Source: Bacillota bacterium (GTDB lineage: Bacteria > Bacillota > Clostridia > Lachnospirales > Lachnospiraceae). Taken from it: DNA of 6,427 nucleotides. Positions 1 through 5,139 of the stretch are shown one piece after another. Location of the stretch: the NCBI GenBank assembly GCA_023424235.1, contig JAFAEB010000244.1, forward strand, positions 1-6,427, read 5' to 3'. Position numbers and translations under genes: made by a program. Below the pieces are notes generated by a model. It was given only the letters and a program-made list of their open reading frames with translations, had not been told where the DNA came from and did no database searches. Position 1 is the stretch's first letter, and every line of letters starts with the position of its first letter.

Positions 1-555
1 TGGGTTCTAAAAGAAGCATGTACACAGCTAAAAGCTTGGGAAGAATTAGGCTTTAAAGAACTTGTTATGGCAGTTAATATCTCTGTTAGACAGTTTAGAG
101 ACCGTGAATTTATAAATATGGTTAAGGATGTAATCACCGAATCTGGTATTGATCCACAAAGACTTGAATTAGAAATAACGGAATCTATTGCATTAGATGA
201 TGTTGAATATACAGTTGAAACTATATGTAAATTAAAAGATTTAGGCGTTGCTTTTTCCCTTGATGACTTTGGTACTGGATACTGCTCAATGAACTACTTA
301 AAACGATTACCTGTTAATAATATTAAAATCGATAAAAGTTTCCTTGATACGATACTTGATAGTAAGTGCGACCAAAGCATTGTACAAACGATAATTAACT
401 TAGCAAGAAATCTTGACCTAGTTGTTATTGCTGAAGGTGTTGAAAAGGATGAACAGCAAATTTTCTTAAAAGATGTTAAATGCGATAAGGCACAGGGCTA
501 TTTATATAGTAAACCATTACCGAAAGATAAAGCAGAATTATTATTAATGTCCTAA
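1..555 (+). CDS. EAL-domain cyclic-di-GMP phosphodiesterase, C-terminal part (5' end outside window)
   Basis: The reading frame is open from the first base, and the 184 residues seen are the C-terminal two thirds of an EAL domain. This domain hydrolyses cyclic-di-GMP to linear pGpG. The sequence opens with WVLKEACTQLKAW, typical of the region just after the EAL signature, so the EAL motif itself and any N-terminal sensor, GGDEF or membrane part lie upstream. The metal and substrate residues in the visible part are all kept: N26 (AVNIS), E58 (LEITES), D88-D89 (DDFGTGY), K109 (IKIDKSF), E145 and E148 (AEGVE), and Q165 (AQGY). The enzyme should therefore be active if its EAL motif is intact. The Met codon at 67 is internal to the domain and is not a plausible start. 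A strong terminator follows 27 bases after the stop. Whether it is a lone EAL protein or a GGDEF-EAL hybrid cannot be seen here. Confidence 0.95.
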   Translation, partial: WVLKEACTQLKAWEELGFKELVMAVNISVRQFRDREFINMVKDVITESGIDPQRLELEITESIALDDVEYTVETICKLKDLGVAFSLDDFGTGYCSMNYLKRLPVNNIKIDKSFLDTILDSKCDQSIVQTIINLARNLDLVVIAEGVEKDEQQIFLKDVKCDKAQGYLYSKPLPKDKAELLLMS

Positions 556-582
556 TTGAATAAAATATACTACATTTAATAC

Positions 583-630
583 AAACCACTATAAATCCAA
601 CTAACTATAAGATTTATGGTGGTTTTGTTC
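583..630 (+). terminator. Rho-independent terminator after the EAL gene
   Basis: A 15-base-pair stem is formed by 583-597 (AAACCACTATAAATC) and 611-625 (GATTTATGGTGGTTT), with one wobble pair and a 13-base loop. It is followed by a T-rich run (TGTTCTTTGT). It lies 27 bases after the EAL stop and ends about 60 bases before the next start, so it separates the two genes. Confidence 0.85.
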
Positions 631-673
631 TTTGTGATTTACCATAAAATAATAGGGTAGAATATAGTATAGT

Positions 674-679
674 AAGGAG
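674..679 (+). promoter_or_regulatory. Ribosome binding site AAGGAG of the YhhN-like gene
   Basis: AAGGAG lies 10 bases before the ATG at 690, a slightly long but usable spacing, and it supports that start. A weak promoter candidate lies upstream: TTGTTC at 625-630, a 17-base spacer and AATAAT at 648-653. Its -35 overlaps the end of the preceding terminator stem, so I do not list it separately. Confidence 0.7.
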
Positions 680-689
680 TGGATTTACT

Positions 690-1436
690 ATGAAAGAAGG
701 TATAAATAAAATAAGTTTTAATGTATTTGATAAACTTAAGAAGGATAAGTCGCAATTGCTATTTATAATCCTACAGTTAATAATGTATATATCATTTATG
801 AGTTTGGATATTATAAATTATGAGTTATATCAAATATCCAATCTATTAAAATTTTCAAGTATTGTACTTTGTTTCTTATATGTTAGTAATAGTTTAAAGC
901 ATAGGATGAATAAAAGAGATTCATATATACTGTTATTCGCGATGTTCTTTACTATGATTTCAGATTGGTTTATCTTAATAAGGGATTCCTATACATTGGG
1001 ATTAGTAACGTTCATAATCGTACAGTTTTTGTACTTTATTCGAATTCATGTATATAATAAAACAAGATATGCTTTTATGCTTGTAATAAGAAATGGAATT
1101 ATATCGACTTTTGTCATTTTTATAATGATAAAGAATAATATAAAACTTGAAATGCTTCTTTCTCTAGCGATAGTATACTTTATTACATTCCTATTCAATA
1201 TATTTGATAGCTCTATTATTTTTATCAAACACAGAAAAAAGGAATTCTCATTTTTTTTATTGGGACTTGTATTATTTTCTTTATGTGATATTAATGTAGG
1301 ACTTTACAATTTGATGAATTTCATTCAAGTTAATCACAAGTTGTTTGAAACTATATACTCTATATCATTTCTTGGGATGTGGTTTTTTTATTTACCTTCT
1401 CAGGTAATATTAAGTATTTCAGAAATTAATAGTTAA
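690..1436 (+). CDS. Multi-pass membrane protein resembling the YhhN/TMEM86 (lysoplasmalogenase) family
   Basis: The 248-residue protein has a short basic N-terminus and about eight hydrophobic segments, near residues 22-41, 49-67, 79-97, 102-120, 127-147, 153-179, 186-209 and 221-243. The pattern recalls YhhN: an acidic motif at the end of one helix (ISDWFILI, D92) followed by a helix of the type GLVTFIIVQFLYFIRIH, a second acidic motif in LFSLCDINVGLYNL (D200), and a last helix with FYLPSQ (Q238). Members such as TMEM86B cleave the vinyl-ether bond of lysoplasmalogens, and many anaerobic clostridia make plasmalogens, so a lipid role is reasonable. This is inference from motif layout in a divergent sequence, and the function of most bacterial members is untested. 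The gene is monocistronic, with terminators on both sides. A generic polytopic membrane protein is the alternative. Confidence 0.6.
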   Translation: MKEGINKISFNVFDKLKKDKSQLLFIILQLIMYISFMSLDIINYELYQISNLLKFSSIVLCFLYVSNSLKHRMNKRDSYILLFAMFFTMISDWFILIRDSYTLGLVTFIIVQFLYFIRIHVYNKTRYAFMLVIRNGIISTFVIFIMIKNNIKLEMLLSLAIVYFITFLFNIFDSSIIFIKHRKKEFSFFLLGLVLFSLCDINVGLYNLMNFIQVNHKLFETIYSISFLGMWFFYLPSQVILSISEINS

Positions 1437-1440
1437 TTAT

Positions 1441-1524
1441 TAAAAGACGAAGGTATGTAATTATATACAAATGTGAAAGCATATTTTTTACATACCTTTT
1501 TCACTAATAGGCTTGCGTCTTTTA
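1441..1524. repeat. Outer inverted repeat TAAAAGACG / CGTCTTTTA
   Basis: TAAAAGACG (1441-1449) and CGTCTTTTA (1516-1524) are perfect inverted copies of 9 bases flanking the 11-base-pair hairpin. The left arm also continues as AAG, which can pair with CTT at 1512-1514 if G1515 bulges out. The whole 84-base unit can therefore fold as one long interrupted hairpin or as the inner hairpin alone. No coding capacity is apparent within it. Confidence 0.6.
1450..1501 (+). terminator. Hairpin terminator after the YhhN-like gene, nested inside an outer inverted repeat
   Basis: The inner arms AAGGTATGTAA (1450-1460) and TTACATACCTT (1488-1498) pair perfectly over 11 bases around a 27-base loop, and the T run continues to 1501. 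The structure begins 13 bases after the stop codon, so it is well placed to terminate this gene. The long loop is unusual for an intrinsic terminator. A second perfect pair of arms, 1441-1449 and 1516-1524, encloses it and is listed separately. Confidence 0.6.
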
Positions 1525-1628
1525 TATTGGTTTGTTATGATAGGGATAGTCACTAAATTCAATACAATAATCTTATCTTGAATGATATTTCTTAAAATTT
1601 TATTGCTTATTTCAGTATCTTGTTATTT

Positions 1629-1741
1629 ATTCTATGCAATTCATAAAATTCCAAGTAATTCCTCCAAATAATTCTTAATGTCTATTTAATTTAGGGCATT
1701 TATTCTAATTAATTCTAAGATTCAGTTAATTCATATGATTC
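1629..1741 (+). repeat. Phased ATTC motif array
   Basis: ATTC occurs at 1629, 1639, 1648, 1658, 1671, 1702, 1712, 1720, 1729 and 1738, mostly 8 to 10 bases apart, with a gap near 1675-1700. The complementary GAAT is almost absent from the same stretch of the plus strand, so the pattern is strand-biased and not just AT-richness. It runs straight into the longer direct repeats at 1746, which also carry ATTC. It looks like a degenerate short tandem repeat of about 9-10 bases. Confidence 0.55.
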
Positions 1742-1745
1742 ATAC

Positions 1746-1860
1746 TTTCAAAGATTCTACATAAATCAAGATTCTACATAAATCAAGGTTTCAATTTATT
1801 TCAAAAATCAAGGTATCAATATATTTCAAAGATTCTACATAAATCAAGGTTTCAATTTTA
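1746..1860 (+). repeat. Overlapping direct repeats with 17-, 25- and 78-base offsets
   Basis: The unit GATTCTACATAAATCAAG occurs exactly three times, at 1753-1770, 1770-1787 and 1831-1848. The first two copies share one base, giving a 17-base tandem step. A longer perfect match of 25 bases joins 1746-1770 and 1824-1848. A separate 25-base tandem repeat (1781-1805 and 1806-1830, both starting AATCAAGGT) differs at two positions only. After the last copy a related but degenerate sequence continues (TTTCAATTTTAATCTTGAATC). The exact copies suggest recent expansion by slippage or recombination. Confidence 0.85.
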
Positions 1861-2054
1861 ATCTTGAATCTACTTAATCAAAGTTTTGATTCGAATTAAT
1901 TCATATTTCTCTTTAAAAAAGAGTTAGAGCTTAATCAAATTATAAATCTCATTGTTCATGTAATAATAAAGAAGTAATAGCGAAATAAAAAAACACAATG
2001 ATCAGCACAGTAATAAAATCAAAATCATTCTAAACAAATGAAAGTAGTCTTAAA

Positions 2055-2063
2055 TGTTATACT
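2055..2063 (+). promoter_or_regulatory. Candidate extended -10 promoter for the DUF5688 gene
   Basis: TGTTATACT fits the extended -10 form TGnTATAAT with one change. No good -35 hexamer lies 17 bases upstream, which is tolerable for an extended -10 element. It would give an AT-rich leader of about 90 bases before the DUF5688 start. Confidence 0.4.
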
Positions 2064-2160
2064 TATAAGCAAATAATATATAAGAAAATTATGAAATAAG
2101 AAAATAAACCAATAAGAATCAAGGACATTATAAAGCAAGATAAAAGAAAGGATGAGTTTT

Positions 2161-3132
2161 ATGAATAAGGGAAGTAGCACTAAAAATTTAAGCTTCAAGG
2201 AGTTTATGGAGTATGTAAAAGATGAAATAAGTAGAGTTAAGGGGAATGAATATGAAGTAAAGATTAATCATATTATTAAAAACAATTCCATTGAATTAGA
2301 TGGACTTGTAATATTGAAATCTGGTGATACCCTATCGCCTAATATCTATTTAAACGACTATTATGAACAGTATATAGAAGGGATTAATTTAGAAAGTATA
2401 ATAGAAAAAATTATCGTGATACATGAAAATTCGAAATATAATGATCTAGCTCAAAATACGAACTATTATGATTTCGAGTTAATGAAATCATTTATAATAT
2501 ATCGTATTATTAATAACGATAAAAATAAAGAATTATTAAAGACGATTCCTTATATTTCATTTTTAGATTTAGCTATAACATTTCATTGCTTAATACAGAG
2601 TAATGGAGAAGGGATAGGAACGATTCGAATTACTCATGATTTATTAATGCACTGGAATACAAGCATAGAAGTGGTTACAGAGTTAGCTCGAATAAATACA
2701 CCTAGATTATTTCCCCCTTTAATAAGAAGCATGGAGGATGTTATAAATGATATTCTAAACAATGATAATAATTACTTAAATTCAAATGAAACAGATGTAA
2801 CACTTGAGGCTGAGATTATGCCAATTAAGCAAGAGGAACTTCAAAGTAACATGTATGTATTGAGCAATGTAAAAGGAATTAATGGAGCTAGTTGTTTGTT
2901 ATATCCTGAAATTATAAAAAAATTTGCGAATCAAAGAAACAGTGACTTTTATATTTTACCGAGTAGTATACATGAGCTTATTTTAATTCCTATACGAAAC
3001 ACAATGAAATTATCAGATTTAGCAGCTATGGTTTCTGATGTAAATGATACTCAAGTAGCAACTGAAGATGTCCTATCTAATCATGTTTATATCTATAGGA
3101 GAAAGGATGATGCAATTTCACTGCAACATTAA
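2161..3132 (+). CDS. DUF5688 family protein
   Basis: The protein is soluble, 323 residues from this start, with no signal peptide or membrane segment. I recognise the DUF5688 layout known from Lachnospiraceae: an N-terminal helix (SFKEFMEYVKDEI), then VKINHIIKNNSIELDGLVI (about 33-51) and SPNIYLNDYYEQYIEG (59-74). A C-terminal part follows with MYVLSNVKGINGASCLLYP (231-249) and DFYILPSSIHELILIPI (262-278). The molecular function of the family is unknown, and I see no catalytic motif to propose one. I chose the ATG at 2161 because AGGA at 2149-2152 is 8 bases before it. The ATG at 2152 would add MSF but overlaps that same ribosome binding site. The gene stands alone behind a long repeat-rich leader region, and no clear terminator separates it from the DUF421 gene 81 bases downstream. 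Confidence 0.85.
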   Translation: MNKGSSTKNLSFKEFMEYVKDEISRVKGNEYEVKINHIIKNNSIELDGLVILKSGDTLSPNIYLNDYYEQYIEGINLESIIEKIIVIHENSKYNDLAQNTNYYDFELMKSFIIYRIINNDKNKELLKTIPYISFLDLAITFHCLIQSNGEGIGTIRITHDLLMHWNTSIEVVTELARINTPRLFPPLIRSMEDVINDILNNDNNYLNSNETDVTLEAEIMPIKQEELQSNMYVLSNVKGINGASCLLYPEIIKKFANQRNSDFYILPSSIHELILIPIRNTMKLSDLAAMVSDVNDTQVATEDVLSNHVYIYRRKDDAISLQH

Positions 3133-3146
3133 AATAGAAATAATAT

Positions 3147-3159
3147 TACATAATATGTA
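3147..3159. repeat. Palindrome TACATAATATGTA upstream of the DUF421 promoter
   Basis: The arms TACATA (3147-3152) and TATGTA (3154-3159) are perfectly inverted around one central base. The site ends 7 bases before the candidate -35 of the DUF421 gene, a normal place for a regulator site. In such AT-rich DNA a chance palindrome is possible. Confidence 0.35.
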
Positions 3160-3209
3160 CATCCTATTGTTAAAATTTAAATTTAGTTTACAATCGAAAG
3201 GATAGGATG
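3160..3209 (+). promoter_or_regulatory. Inverted repeat able to mask the DUF421 ribosome binding site
   Basis: CATCCTAT (3160-3167) is a perfect complement of ATAGGATG (3202-3209), which contains the better-spaced ribosome binding core AGGA at 3204-3207, 6 bases before the ATG at 3214. A U-G pair (3168 with 3201) can extend it. The hairpin could form only in RNA that starts upstream of 3160, for example read-through from the DUF5688 gene, and not in RNA from the promoter at 3167-3194. Confidence 0.4.
3167..3194 (+). promoter_or_regulatory. Candidate promoter of the DUF421 gene
   Basis: TTGTTA (3167-3172) and TACAAT (3189-3194) are separated by 16 bases and match the housekeeping consensus at four and five of six positions. 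Transcription would start near 3200, leaving a very short leader that still contains the second AGGA (3204-3207). Confidence 0.5.
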
Positions 3210-3213
3210 CTAT

Positions 3214-3921
3214 ATGGAAATTATTCGAATTATCATAACTTCATTAGGCTCATTAATTGTTTTGTTTATTTTAACTAAAATAATGGGTAAGAGAGAGATG
3301 TCTGAGCTTAGTATGTTTGACTACATTAACAGTATTACAATTGGTTCTATAGCAGCAGAAATGGCTACCGCATTAGAAGATGATTATTTAAAACCATTGA
3401 CTGCAATGATCGTTTATGCTTTATTTTCGACTTTAGTTTCATATTTAACATGTAAGTCGATTAAGTTCAGGCGTTTAATGGAGGGGAATACTATTTTATT
3501 ATTTCAAAACGGTAAGATATTCTATAAAAACTTATTAAAAGCGAAAATCGATGTTGATGAGTTTTTATCTATGTGTCGTGTACAAGGTTATTTTGATTTA
3601 GAAGATGTATTTACTATATTTTTAGAACCAAATGGAAAGCTAAGTATATTACCTAAAGTAGATAATCGTCCTGTAAACACAAAGGATTTAAACCTATCCC
3701 CTAACCAAAACTACCCACTTGCTAACGTAATAATTGACGGAAAAATAATGGAACGTAATCTAAAACTAACTGGAAAGAATATAAAATGGATAGACAAGCA
3801 ATTAGCAAATTATAGTATAGAATTAAAAGATGTTTTGCTTGCAACTTGTGACATAACGAAAGACACATTAAATGTATATGGAAAGATAGCAGAGAAACCG
3901 AGTGAAGATATATTTGAATAA
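3214..3921 (+). CDS. DUF421 family membrane protein (YetF-like)
   Basis: The 235-residue protein matches the DUF421 family (Bacillus subtilis YetF and relatives) along its whole length. The N-terminal membrane part has segments near residues 4-23 and 60-81, with the conserved stretch MGKREMSELSMFDY (24-37) and ITIGSIAAEMA (41-51) between them. The cytoplasmic part carries the family hallmarks ILLFQNGKIFYKNLLKAKID (94-113), FLSMCRVQGYFDLEDV (117-132), the strand FLEPNGKLSILPK (136-148), and a C-terminal segment with IIDGKIMERNLKLTGK. The biochemical role is not established. Relatives occur in spore-associated operons of some Bacillales, but nothing nearby here is sporulation-specific. The start is supported by AGGA 6 bases upstream. 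The gene ends 3 bases before the 3' end of a convergent tRNA, with no terminator hairpin between them. Confidence 0.92.
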   Translation: MEIIRIIITSLGSLIVLFILTKIMGKREMSELSMFDYINSITIGSIAAEMATALEDDYLKPLTAMIVYALFSTLVSYLTCKSIKFRRLMEGNTILLFQNGKIFYKNLLKAKIDVDEFLSMCRVQGYFDLEDVFTIFLEPNGKLSILPKVDNRPVNTKDLNLSPNQNYPLANVIIDGKIMERNLKLTGKNIKWIDKQLANYSIELKDVLLATCDITKDTLNVYGKIAEKPSEDIFE

Positions 3922-3924
3922 AAA

Positions 3925-3998
3925 TGCACCTAACTGGAGTCGAACCAGCCACCCTTCGCTTCGGACGCGAATGCTCTATCCAACTGAGCTATAGATGC
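3925..3998 (-). tRNA. tRNA-Arg (anticodon CCG)
   Basis: Read on the minus strand, the 74 bases fold as a full cloverleaf. The acceptor stem is GCATCTA/TAGGTGC with one G-U pair, the D stem is GCTC/GAGC, and the anticodon arm is TTCGC-GTCCGAA-GCGAA. The T arm is GCTGG-TTCGACT-CCAGT, and the discriminator base is A. The anticodon at loop positions 34-36 is CCG, which reads the arginine codon CGG. The 3' CCA is not encoded, because TTTT follows, so it must be added by tRNA nucleotidyltransferase. The gene is convergent with the DUF421 gene and divergent from the anchored protein gene at 4235. Confidence 0.97.
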
Positions 3999-4018
3999 AA
4001 AAAATAACACTGTTGTAT

Positions 4019-4047
4019 ATTATAATATATTCTCTTAAAAAAGTAAA
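4019..4047 (-). promoter_or_regulatory. Promoter of tRNA-Arg
   Basis: On the minus strand, TTTACT (4047-4042) is followed after exactly 17 bases by a perfect TATAAT (4024-4019). Transcription would begin about 12-15 bases before the mature tRNA 5' end at 3998, a usual distance for a tRNA gene. Confidence 0.7.
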
Positions 4048-4115
4048 TAAATATGAAATAAGAAATACAATAAATTTGGTAGGCTTATCCATATTTGTCA
4101 ATTTGTGATATAAAA

Positions 4116-4148
4116 TGTTACGAAATTATTAAATTTGTTACAAAATTA
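4116..4148 (+). repeat. 13-base direct repeat TGTTACRAAATTA at 20-base spacing
   Basis: TGTTACGAAATTA (4116-4128) and TGTTACAAAATTA (4136-4148) differ at one base and start 20 bases apart, close to two turns of the helix. They lie about 50-80 bases upstream of the expected transcription start of the gene at 4235, where an activator or response regulator could bind. TGTTAC fits the loose WalR half-site TGTWAH, but the spacing is wrong for a standard WalR box, so I do not assign a regulator. Confidence 0.45.
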
Positions 4149-4160
4149 AAAATTTAAGTG

Positions 4161-4189
4161 TTGCATTTCCTTTGAAGATTTGGTATCAT
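4161..4189 (+). promoter_or_regulatory. Promoter of the anchored acidic protein gene
   Basis: TTGCAT (4161-4166) and TATCAT (4184-4189) are separated by 17 bases. The -10 is near consensus, while the -35 matches only in TTG. The start would be near 4196, giving a leader of about 40 bases with a strong AAGGAGA at 4223-4229. Confidence 0.55.
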
Positions 4190-4234
4190 AGGAGTAGAAA
4201 TTAATGGTTCCGAAGCAATTATAAGGAGATTACA

Positions 4235-5014
4235 ATGAAACTTAAATATAAAAAAATGATTATAATGGTAAGTATGTGTACTATGGGAATAGGACTTGTA
4301 ACTTTTTCAATGGTAGGTCAGTCAAAAAAAGAAGCAGCAGAAGATACAGCAAAGATAGAGTCTGAAGTAAGTGGCATAGCATCATTTGATGTAGCAGACA
4401 ATAAAGAAAGTTTAAATGAAAAGGACCAAGATGTTCTTAGTACATTCAAATCTTTTGATGAACCTAATGAAGCGGATGCAGAAGTAAGTTCATTAGCAGT
4501 GGTAGAAGAAGATAAACTAGAAAAGAATGCGAACAAAGAGATAAACAAACTTATCAAAAATTATTTAGAGGCAAAATTACAGAAAGATGATAAAGCTTTC
4601 GATGGAATTGTAAATGATCCTTCCCTTCTAGATATTGAAGATATGGCGAGAAAGACAAATTATATAGAATCTTATGATAATATTGATGTATATACGAAAA
4701 AAGGACCAGAAGAAGGAAGCTACATTGTATATGCATACCATGAAGTTAAATTTACAAGTATTGAAACATTAGCACCAGCTATGAATGAGTTCTTTTTAAA
4801 GACGGATGATAATGGTAAAGTTTATATCTATTTAGGTGATATCAATGATGAAACAAGAGAATTTTTAGATACAGTACGTAATTCAGAAGAAGTTATGGAA
4901 CTTATCTATTCTGTTAACGATGATTTACAAAAAGCTGTAGATGCTGACGAAGCATTAAGAGAGTTTTATATTAAACTTGATGAAAGTGCAAAAAAAGTAG
5001 TACAAAACGATTAA
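4235..5014 (+). CDS. Membrane-anchored or secreted acidic protein of unknown function, possible NTF2-like domain
   Basis: The 259-residue protein begins with a basic start (MKLKYKK) and one hydrophobic segment (about 8-28), so the rest should lie outside the membrane. No lipobox is present: Cys15 sits inside the hydrophobic core with the wrong preceding residues. There is also no clear signal peptidase I site, so an uncleaved anchor is likely. Residues 30-98 are acidic, low in hydrophobics and probably disordered. The C-terminal part has a helix INKLIKNYLEAKLQKDD (103-119), then DNIDVYTKKG and SYIVYAYHEVKF (162-173) and KVYIYLGDI (195-203). This helix-then-strands order, with short-chain growth like YLEAKLQKDD, recalls NTF2-like folds of clostridial surface proteins, but that is inference. 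The start is fixed by AAGGAGA 5 bases upstream. The gene is a single transcription unit with its own promoter and terminator. Confidence 0.85.
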   Translation: MKLKYKKMIIMVSMCTMGIGLVTFSMVGQSKKEAAEDTAKIESEVSGIASFDVADNKESLNEKDQDVLSTFKSFDEPNEADAEVSSLAVVEEDKLEKNANKEINKLIKNYLEAKLQKDDKAFDGIVNDPSLLDIEDMARKTNYIESYDNIDVYTKKGPEEGSYIVYAYHEVKFTSIETLAPAMNEFFLKTDDNGKVYIYLGDINDETREFLDTVRNSEEVMELIYSVNDDLQKAVDADEALREFYIKLDESAKKVVQND

Positions 5015-5021
5015 AAATGAC

Positions 5022-5052
5022 AGGTGCCAATCCTTATGGATGGCACCTTTTT
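5022..5052 (+). terminator. Rho-independent terminator after the anchored protein gene
   Basis: AGGTGCC (5022-5028) pairs with GGCACCT (5042-5048) and ATCC (5030-5033) with GGAT (5038-5041). A5029 is bulged and TTAT forms the loop. A five-base T run (5048-5052) follows. The hairpin is GC-rich against an AT-rich background and lies 7 bases after the stop. Confidence 0.95.
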
Positions 5053-5054
5053 AC

Positions 5055-5083
5055 TTGTACTTTCTTTTACATACTGATATAAT
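5055..5083 (+). promoter_or_regulatory. Extended -10 promoter of rluF
   Basis: A perfect TATAAT (5078-5083) is preceded by TGA, giving the extended form TGnTATAAT. TTGTAC (5055-5060) lies at a 17-base spacing as a weak -35. It starts directly after the preceding terminator and implies a leader of roughly 105 bases before the rluF ATG. Confidence 0.75.
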
Positions 5084-5139
5084 ACATAGGAAAGACTAGG
5101 TAAATAAAGACTCGATATTATCACCTTTTAAGGGAAATA

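Larger units (their letters stand above)
1525..2160. other. Long gene-free AT-rich intergenic region
   Basis: I find no credible gene in this stretch on either strand: reading frames are short, and none has a good ribosome binding site. Its first part (to about 1628) and the part from about 1906 to 2050 are plain AT-rich sequence. In between lie phased ATTC motifs and longer direct repeats, listed separately. Small inverted repeats are also present: AATCAAA/TTTGATT at 1876-1891, GAATTAATTC at 1893-1902 and CTCTTT/AAAGAG at 1909-1923. The promoter for the DUF5688 gene is probably at its right end. It could be an eroded gene, a repeat-derived spacer or a regulatory region; the sequence alone does not decide. 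Confidence 0.6.

Noticed and set aside
1046..1228. Minus-strand 60-codon frame inside the YhhN-like gene
   Set aside because: It lies wholly within a well-supported plus-strand gene, has no ribosome binding site, and is hydrophobic only because it mirrors a membrane protein.
1629..1860. CRISPR array in the repeat region
   Set aside because: Repeats overlap or abut with irregular steps, there are no unique spacers of constant length, and no cas genes are nearby.
3722..3952. Minus-strand 76-codon frame overlapping the DUF421 gene and the tRNA
   Set aside because: It begins inside the tRNA gene and runs antisense to a conserved protein; its composition resembles no known protein.
3925..3998. 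tRNA-Arg as an integration site of a mobile element
   Set aside because: I see no integrase gene and no repeated copy of the tRNA 3' end in the window, and the neighbours look like ordinary chromosomal genes.
4204..4224. Mini reading frame MVPKQL in the leader of the gene at 4235
   Set aside because: Its ribosome binding site (AGGAG, 4190-4194) would lie upstream of the predicted transcription start, and six codons are too few to support.
4277..4279. Cys15 of the anchored protein as a lipoprotein cysteine
   Set aside because: The preceding residues are V-S-M, and the Cys sits in the middle of the hydrophobic segment, so the lipobox rule is not met.
4318..4736. Minus-strand Ser-rich frames opposite the anchored acidic protein
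   Set aside because: They are antisense shadows of the acidic Glu/Asp/Ala-rich coding sequence and have no initiation signals.
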